The notes below the pieces were generated by a model. It saw nothing but the letters and a program-made list of their open reading frames with translations. It searched no databases and was not told where the DNA came from. DNA of 64,000 bases from Hanleya hanleyi (lineage: Eukaryota > Mollusca > Polyplacophora > Lepidopleurida > Hanleyidae), in contig JAVTVY010047868.1 in assembly GCA_036873755.1 (NCBI GenBank), positions 1-64,000 of the forward strand, read 5' to 3'. Below are positions 56,671 through 64,000 of this stretch, one piece after another; within the stretch, counting starts at the first letter, position 1, and every line of letters starts with the position of its first letter. The translations under genes and the position numbers were made by a program.

Positions 56671-57260
56671 TAGTTTTGAATTTCATGTCGCTTTAAATGA
56701 AGGACACCATTTTCTTAAATTTGCTGTCCAGTCCTTCTATTCCACATCATATGATTTACACTAAAGCTTTTGCAGGAACCATATTTTATTTCAGAAGTAT
56801 AATATGAAATAACTGGCAGGGGAATCCCCGCAGTACCGAACCCATGTTAGTTTTGAATTTCGTGTCGCCTTAATTGAAGGACAACATTTCCTTCAATTTT
56901 GCTATGAAATCATTCTATTCGACATCATATGATTTACCCTAAAGCTTTTGCAGAACCATATTTTATTTCAGAAGTATAATATGAAATAACTGGCGGGGGG
57001 AAATCCCCGCAGTACTGAACCCCTGGTTTTTGAATTTCGTGTCATCTTAAATGAAGGACAACATTTCCTTCAATTTTGCTATCAAATAATTGTAATCCAC
57101 ATCATATGATTTACCCTAAAGCCTTTGCACGAACTATATTTTATTTCAGATGTATAACATGAAAAACCGAGCCCGGATTTTTTTTTTTTTTTAATCCGTC
57201 ATCTTAAATGAAGGACAACATTTCCTTCAATTTTGCTATCAAATAATTGTATCTCGCATC
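56671..57260. repeat. ~177-bp tandem repeat, 3.5 copies
   Basis: Units start at about 56673, 56851, 57027 and 57193. They share TTTTGAATTTCGTGTCG, AAATGAAGGACAACATTTCC, CATCATATGATTTACCC and AGCTTTTGCAGGAACC, with GGAATCCCCGCAGTAC at the join. A typical satellite monomer length. Confidence 0.9.
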
Positions 57261-57779
57261 ATATGATTTACCCTAAAGCTTCTGCAGGAACCATTTGTGT
57301 CCACGCGTGTAACTTACTATATTAATTACAACTGAGTTCCTAAAGTTTGGGTGCACACTGTGCATATGAATTCCTGAATTGAATTGAATTCCACCTTGTG
57401 GTTTTTCGGACTGACAGATGATGGCACGCAGTTGTCAGTGTGGTTGTTTCATATACAGGGAGCTTTCTATGGCTTTCATGTCAGCACATCTACCACTACC
57501 CTCCAAGAAGAGCATGTCCCCATCCCCAGGGCGCCGAGCCGCACCATCTATCTCCCAAACTAGCCCTCGCCCGACCCTCATATATTGTGTTTGAGCATAT
57601 ATATCCCCAATATATCTTGGCAGAAGCTGAAATTTGTGTGTTGTCTGCAATATTGGGATAATTGCAACCCCAAAAGATTTCAATTTATCAGGCATAGACC
57701 CATGTTTTTTTTGTATTTGGAAAATATGTCCGTTGTCTATAGATCTTGCTTGGAATTGTTTTTCGTGCCAATCCGCTTC
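57261..57779. other. No gene; possible LINE tail at ~57370
   Basis: CTGAATTGAATTGAATTCC near 57374 looks like an ATTGA-type LINE tail. The 116-codon frame at 57585 has no domain. Confidence 0.45.
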
Positions 57780-59330
57780 TGGATGACGCCACCTCGGGCC
57801 AAGTTAAAGTTGCATCTCCAGACAATAACTTTTGAAAATCTTAATGATTCTTTCCAATTTGGTGTGGTGGTACCTTGCCTAAAATCTGGCTTGAGAATGT
57901 TTTTCATGTTGATAGGGGGACCACCTGAAAGCTAAATTTAGTGTTTCCAGACAATAACTTTTGAAAACCTTAACCGATTCATTCTAAATTTGGTGTGTAG
58001 GCACCTCGCCTCAATTTCTCGTTTGGCATTGTTTTTCATGCCGATCCACATGTAGGTGGTGCCAAATGGTGAGGGCAAATTTAAAATTATGTTTCCGGAC
58101 AATAACTTTTTAATACTTGAATGAATTCTTTCCAAGTTTGGTACACATGTACCTTACCTGAATGTTTCACTTGGTATTGTTTTTCTTGTCGATCTACTCA
58201 TAGGTGGCGCCACCTGTAGGCCAAGTTAACATTTTCTATTTGCAATGTCAAGGGATCTTGCCTAAAGATCTCGGTTGGGATTATTTGTTATGCCTATCTG
58301 CCTACACATGGCGCTACCTGACGGCCAAGGTAAAATTGCATTTCCGGACAGTAACTCTTCGACCTTAATGGATTCTTTTAAATTTGGTATGTGGGTACCT
58401 ACCCTCAAGGCATCTTATGGGACCATGTTAATGATGTTTTTCCTAAGTTTTACGTTTTTACTTTCTTCACAAATAATGAATGTTTCCTTTACTAAAGATG
58501 CAGAAGGCATGCCTCCAATCGTATTCGATTGACTGTATCTAGTTTCTTCAATATTTGGCATATGCATTCCTTGTGACAAGATGTTGATTGGTATTGCGTT
58601 TCAGAAAGATCTGCCTGTAGGTTGCGCCACTAGGGGTCTTTCCGTTCTTTTGTGCTGCAAGCAGTAACTTTGAAACGCGTTGAAATGTTGCTCGAAATTT
58701 GGATTCCGGGCAATAACTTGAGAGCTGCTCATCAAATTCTTCCCAAATTAGGCAATGCATGCATATACATTGTACCTTGCTTGAGAACCGCTCGTCAGAT
58801 TCTTCTTAAATCTGGTATGAATATATCATGACATGTGCTGTCGCTTGGGATTGCGTTTCGCCCACTTGTGCTTACAGGTACATGTAGCACCACCTCGTAT
58901 CAAATCTAAATTTGATTTCGCTCATTAGATTTTTCTCCAATTTGGTATGCAGATACCATGCCATGATATGTCCCTTGGGATTGTATTTCACCTGCTTCTG
59001 CATACTGGTGACGACACCTGGTGGAAAAATGTGAAATTTGTTTCTGGCAATAATTTGACAACTGCTCATCGGATTCTTCTCAAATTTGGTATTCATATGC
59101 CATAAGTTGTCACTTGGGATTGTGTTTCGCACACTTGTGCATACAAATCTAAATTTGGTTTCCGGGCAATAACCCCTTTTCAGATTCTTTCCAAAGTTCC
59201 TATGCTGATACACCATGTCATGAGATGATCCTTGGGATTGCATTTCGTCCACTTGCACCTACAGGTGGCGACACCTCGTAGCAAATTTAAAATTTGGTTT
59301 CCAGACAATAGGTTGAGGATGCATTCAGCT
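57780..59330. repeat. Degenerate ~130-150-bp tandem array
   Basis: Repeated block order: GGTGGCGCCACCT, CCAAGTTAAAATTGCATTTC, CGGACAATAACTTTTGA, GATTCTTTCCAAATTTGG, TGGGATTGTTTTTC, GCCGATC. Clear copies of the ACAATAACTT word lie near 57820, 57948, 58098, 58345, 58720 and 59170. The array is open in places by chance only. I recall this motif style from molluscs and lancelets. Confidence 0.8.
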
Positions 59331-59667
59331 TCTCGTCAAATTCAATATGCCTTGAGATGTCACTTGGGGTCGCTTCTCGGTTACATAATTTCCATGCTTT
59401 ACTGCATGGAAACTATATTACAGAAGCAAGAAAACGTTCAGTCAACCATTCTGAGTTGATTTTGAAACTTGGGAAAGCAGAAAGACCCTTCCGCATCCAA
59501 GGCCTATGAAGTAGCAGTTGCCTCCCTCATGTATATCCACCGAAATCAACAATGCTAAAAAATATTGCTGCCATTTCGGTGGGGGACTTAGCATCCTCTG
59601 GCTGCTTGTTGAAACACTACCGGCTGTCTGTTAACCATGTATGCAATATAGTTGGTGACCACTATCA
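59331..59667. other. No feature recognised
   Basis: Short stretch between the tandem array and the inverted-repeat element; nothing supported. Confidence 0.45.
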
Positions 59668-61746
59668 TATTCCTACGAAGTAGGCTACAGATCGCAATTT
59701 GTCCGGTAATGAGTCAGTGAGTCAGTGAGTCAGTGAGTCAGTCCATCCGAATCCTTTCGTCGGCAAAATAAGGAGAACCTTTATTTATAATTATTTTTTA
59801 AAATTATTTATTGATGGCTCAGCGTGTGCACTGTCATGCCCATCGGGAACCCTTGGCTGTATGTTTCACTGTATATATAATACAGTACAAAACCTGGTGG
59901 GAGATATGAAATAGGAAATGCTAATTTTCCATCATCTGTTAGTGCATTTATCTACACTGCTATTACCAACTTGCCATCCTCAATACACACAATTCAGTAT
60001 ATTGTTATAGATATATGTAAACTGTGGCCTTTAACGTGTATCCTATTTCACATCCAAACATTTCATCACAGACCACATCAGGCTTCAAATTCAGGTCAAA
60101 CTGCCCACTGGTGGTGAAATATCCTACGTCAACCAGTTAAGTCAGCCTGCTGCAATAACCCAGCACAACAAAGAAAGAAGTGGTATCATCCTTCAAATTA
60201 GTCTGTGTGAGCAACAATAATAAAAGTTTACTGAGGGTGAAACGAAGCCACCCAAGGAATTGATCAGCTTGTGTTGGGACATTTTGTTGGTATCATGTAA
60301 GCTGTTTAGTAGTTTACTCATTCAAATCTCCATACCATATTTTCTGTTATTCAACAGACAAATTTCTTTACTGGTTTTAATTGTTTAAGTTTTACTGGGT
60401 TTCAACTGCTACAGATAGTAACACAGTACTGATACTGTAGAAATGGGTCTCAAAACTAACAGCTGTTGAACTATTTGGTAATGTGAATTTAATTATTCCA
60501 TGTTGAGTACAATTTGTTCACATAAATGGTGGAATGTCTGGACTCTCAAATGAAAGTGTGTTATACATGTGCATAGCTCAAGCATGTCAGGTTTGAGGAA
60601 CAATCATGGTTGCAATTAAGATATAATCAAAGAAATTTCGTGACAATTATTGAATCTAAGTAGGCCCCTACATAACAAAATTAGCTTAATAAAAAAAGGC
60701 CTTCCTGCCGTGAATTGTTTTCTTTTGAGAGAGAATGGTATTTTCTGAGTCACATGTACCTGTACAAAGATAGGTTGTTCAAGGAGGCTTTGTTTTTGCT
60801 GCTGCGTGCATCAAGTGTATGGAAACATGATATATGCACCCAGAACCCTGATCTACAGCTGTATAAAACTCAACATCTGGCATTGACGGCATGTTTAAAG
60901 GGTCTTAATTTATTTTATTTGAGTAGAATTTAACTAGATAAAGTGACTTTGATCAGGATGTGAAAATATGAGCACATACTTCGAGTTGGTGATTCTGACT
61001 TGGGCAGTACCCATCTTAATATAGGCAGGATTTCAACTGGGCGTGGGGATTTGCAAGAGTTCAGTTCGCGTCGGAGTCCTAATGCCTAGCCTACTTCGTA
61101 GGTCCCGTGATGTTAGTCACACTGCTCATGTATTAAAATAACCCTCATATCGTGCTGAATGCAAATATGATACTTCCTATGCAAACAGTGCAAATTAAGA
61201 CCTTAGTGAACAGAGTGTTGATGTTGTTGTTGTTGTTACAGTGTTTTTGAAAAATTCCGAAAAGCGTATGCCTGAAGATAATATTTCAGGCCCGATGCAA
61301 TTGGTTCCTGGAATTAGCGTACCATAAGTCTGTGTCACCTTTGGTCAGTGTAAATTATACACAATATGGAATAAGCTCCTGCAAACTACAGAAACATGGC
61401 AGTGTGACTAACGTCACAGGACCTACGAAATAGGGTAGGCATCAGGACTCCGACGCGCACTGAACTCTTGGAAATCCGCCCCAAGTTGAAATTCTGCCTA
61501 TATTAAGATGGGCAAAGTCAGAATCACCAGTGATTTTCATTAAAAATCACCAGAAATTTTCATCAAAAGTAGGTCAGCTCAGAATTTGCTGGTAACAGTC
61601 CCCTAATGCACCTTCATGCAAAAAATCAAGGTTCTAATGTCAACGGTTCTCCTTATTTTGCCGACGAAAGGATTCGGATGGACTCACTCACTCACTGACT
61701 GACTACCGGACAATTTGCAGATGATAGCCTACTTCGTAGGAATACA
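59668..61746. mobile_element. ~2.08-kb inverted-repeat element
   Basis: The arms 59668-59779 and 61645-61746 are reverse complements starting TATTCCTACGAAGTAGG. They contain GTCAGTGA/ACTC short repeats and CGAATCCTTTCGTCGGC. The interior has no transposase frame. It encloses a second inverted-repeat element. No clear target duplication was found. Confidence 0.85.
60988..61528. mobile_element. Inner inverted-repeat element (~540 bp)
   Basis: The arms 60988-61130 and 61395-61528 are reverse complements (GGTGATTCTGACTTGG, CATCTTAATATAGGCAG, CGGAGTCCTAATGCCTA, GTTAGTCACACTGC). Each contains the same CCTACTTCGTAGG palindrome (mutated to CCTACGAAATAGG at right) found at the ends of the outer element. 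Confidence 0.85.
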
Positions 61747-62701
61747 AATATTGACATAGGCGATTCATTTTTAACCATACAGCTGCCAATGAATTTCAAA
61801 CAATTTCCCAAAGTTATCTTTGCTAAGTGATATATAAAGATAAATTTGAAAAATTGTATAATATTCATTGCCATGTGTTTGGTTAGAAATTAATAAATAA
61901 ATATTAATCAACATGAGCTGGAAATTTTGACTGTGTTCGTGTTTCCATCTTCAAGGATTCCACGAACGGGAGGGGTTTTGTTCGGTGCCCCACTGCCTGT
62001 CCTCGTTTACCCTTCATTAGTTCGCAGATCGCATGTTGAACATTTTGGGAGTGTGGCACTGGCCTTGAGGCAGTACTATAACATGGGATACGCGGGCATA
62101 CTTGACCAAGTACCACACCATCTCTTTGTCCACATGTACGGATTCTGGATATCCACCAGCCCAAATTCCCAACGTCCTGGAGATGTAAGCCTTAAAACCA
62201 CCGTGTTTCGTAACGACCTAAGGCGTTAATAGGGAACAGCTAGGCCGAGCAATTACTGATCAGTGTGAAGAGTCCGCTAGAATTTCCAGTCCCTGGGGGC
62301 TTGTTGCCGCCGTCGTGACCGCCGCAATGACTTGCTAGGGTTCACGCACCTCGACCGGTCGGGTATATTGATGCAGGGTGGTGTTTTGAAGATGTTAAAT
62401 TAGGTGTTATGGGCGATGACTTCATTTCCAACTTCGATTACCATGTCCGTGAATGTATTAGCTGTTGTGGCTTTTGGGTTTCTGGTTGCTGTATTCCCTG
62501 CTACATCCAGGCTCAGCGTTTGGGGTTTCTCACCATTTCATATGGCACGTGCAAATGTTTTAGTCCTTGGGCAAACAAATCCCAGCATTGTAGGTTGGAC
62601 AGCTTGCGTTGGTAGAACGTTTCATTCACCGAATCGGTCATGAGGGCGCCGGGCACCACCTGTACTGAACGAGAATTTCACCTTGATCATTCCAGGTCAT
62701 G
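61747..62701. other. No clear gene; possibly degenerate Polinton sequence
   Basis: Open frames at 61927-62229 (+) and 61904-62164 (-) have no domain that I can defend. A minus-strand stretch near 62500-62640 (YQRKLSNLQCWDLFAQGLKH) reads like protein and lies just downstream of the polymerase relic, so it may be part of the same dead element. Confidence 0.4.
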
Positions 62702-62881
62702 TTAGGATTGCTTTCACCCGATGCGTCACCAGTCCGGTCAGTCCGAGAGTGCTGTGTTCGAAGACGTTCACAGACATACCCCGGAAACATTCCGCCATTT
62801 TGTCGGCGGCTTTCAGGGATGGGACGACATCCATATTGTTATCGTACACGAGGAAATCCCAGAAAGTCTGCATCTCTTCAC
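62702..62881 (-). pseudogene. Third Polinton polymerase relic (Exo III region)
   Basis: Reading leftward: QTFWDFLVYDNNMDVVPSLK, AADKMAECFRGMSVNVFE, LGLTGLVTHR. It aligns without gaps to the ETLRDFLVYYNNLDVVPFLE and LSLPGLV block of the polymerase at 53190-53340. The rest of the gene was not found. The upstream side is cut by PLE-5. Confidence 0.85.
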
Positions 62882-62883
62882 AT

Positions 62884-62960
62884 TACAAGCGTCTGGTCCG
62901 TCATTCAAACTGCAGCCGGCGTCCATTAAAGAATATCCGCGTTCATAATCACAGACTCTC
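62884..62960 (-). mobile_element. Penelope-like element 3' end (PLE-5)
   Basis: TACAAGCGTCTGGTCCGTC, then GGCGTCCATTAAAGAATATC and CGCGTTCATAATC, match the terminal ~75 bases of the other PLE copies. Again it is inserted in polymerase sequence with an AT before the TACAAGCG end. Confidence 0.85.
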
Positions 62961-64000
62961 ACTGCTGGTGTGGACGGTGTCGAAAAACGTCGTCTTTAGG
63001 TCGTTGTGAAAAGCCCTGGTGAAGGGGAATGAAGTTCGCTAAACACCGAGCAGATTTCCTCTAACTGTATATTTTCTCATTACTCAACATTCGTCTGATG
63101 GCAGTCCGCTCTCATTGCTGTCTGCCTCTCCTAAATTTTCAGCCTTGCTCATCTTCAACAAACTTCAGTCCAATCACCAATTGACGTATTCCTCATATTG
63201 CCTGCTTAGTCGGCACAGTGAGGAGTACTGGTATAATCACTTCTTCTGAATTTTGATGCGGAAGAGGAATGAAGTTTACTAAAACACCGAGCAGTTCTAA
63301 CAGTATATTTTCTCAATACTCAACATTTGGCACAATAAGCCCAGACTCAAACAGTTGAGTTCAACAGCAACTGTACAGATTTGTCACGGTAGCAGTTTAC
63401 AGCAATTGGCAGACGGCTGTGACCCGGAGGCCCCGTTTTCCCACTACTGACAGTGCACAAATTGGCAGTTCAAAGTTGACAGTTCAGCTGTCACAGACGA
63501 TGGCAACAGTCACGGTTGAGTAACAGCTACAATCACAGTTACAGCTACAGTTCTGCAAGGAAACATATGAATCCTAAAAGCACATAAAATAAAGTAATTT
63601 CAGATGAAGCTGACAATACATGCATTACATCTTAATGTGACATATAACCACAGTATTGATATATTTAAATCTCCATTCCATGTATTCTGCACCTAGCTTA
63701 ATCATTTACTGATTTCATTTGGTTAATGCTATCAAAGAATAATTAGAATATCCATCATATTAACTGAATGCATCAAATCCATAATCCTGCCCATAGGATG
63801 TATCACAAATCCCCAGAAATCTGTTTAGAAATTTATGTTCCAATAAAATGGACTCATGGCTATTCCTTAGCTCCACAATGACTAATCACAATCTAGATAA
63901 TGAACAATAGATTTTATAACTCAACCAGTGAATAACCATATAGATTGGTCTGAATGTATTCAATTACTATCCAGTGAATCGAATCAATTGTTACTTTCGA
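62961..64000. other. No gene; one direct repeat
   Basis: 63025-63095 and 63262-63330 are direct copies (GAATGAAGTT, AAACACCGAGCAG, GTATATTTTCTCA, TACTCAACATT). A run of CAGCTACAATCACAGTTACAG-like words lies near 63525-63555. Nothing else supported. Confidence 0.5.

Noticed and set aside
61904..62229. Possible palm-region fragment of a polymerase on the minus strand
   Set aside because: A faint pattern (AGGYPESVHVDKEMVWYL) recalled a family-B polymerase block, but too few positions agree to support it.
1..64000. tRNA, rRNA or other structured RNA genes
   Set aside because: No cloverleaf with conserved tRNA box words or rRNA core sequence was noticed; a covariance-model scan would be needed to exclude them.

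Overview
This window is eukaryotic, repeat-dominated DNA, most likely from a marine invertebrate such as a lancelet, mollusc or cnidarian. The evidence is Polinton/Maverick DNA transposons, Penelope-like and LINE-type retroelements, TATA and AATAAA signals, and many tandem and inverted repeats. No host gene, rRNA or tRNA was recognised. Almost every coding stretch belongs to a mobile element and most are decayed. Species cannot be fixed from the sequence.

Layout. 1-4.1 kb: short repeats, including a TG microsatellite and a ~165-bp tandem array. 4.1-7.0 kb: an inverted repeat enclosing a C2H2 zinc-finger cassette and the left end of Polinton 1. 6.3-20.4 kb: Polinton 1, with protein-primed family-B DNA polymerase, retroviral-type integrase, minor and major capsid proteins, packaging ATPase and several unnamed Polinton-linked proteins. 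It is broken by frameshifts, stops and two Penelope-like insertions. 20.6-33.1 kb: nested inverted-repeat elements whose shared gene is a small C2H2 protein flanked by arrays of a GGCGTTAA box. These include a ~4-kb near-palindrome at 28.8-32.8 kb. 34.5-42.4 kb: a TTAA-flanked MITE, a CR1/L2-like LINE with endonuclease and RT domains, and two further inverted-repeat elements.

43.7-56.1 kb: Polinton 2, from a different lineage. It carries its polymerase end twice, in mirror orientation, with matching inverted termini and a candidate target-site duplication outside. The left arm keeps only the N-terminal and exonuclease part and has taken two Penelope-like insertions. The right arm runs to the polymerase C-terminus and a polyadenylation signal. 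The centre is filled by LINE 3' remnants.

56.4-64 kb: a 177-bp satellite, a degenerate ~140-bp repeat array, a nested inverted-repeat element built on CCTACGAAGTAGG, and a third polymerase relic next to another Penelope-like 3' end.

How the parts relate. Polinton 1 shows the gene set of a virus-like transposon (replication, integration, capsid, packaging). Most Penelope-like fragments in the window lie in or directly beside Polinton genes. The C2H2 cassette recurs in at least three inverted-repeat contexts and looks like the shared cargo of a local transposon family.
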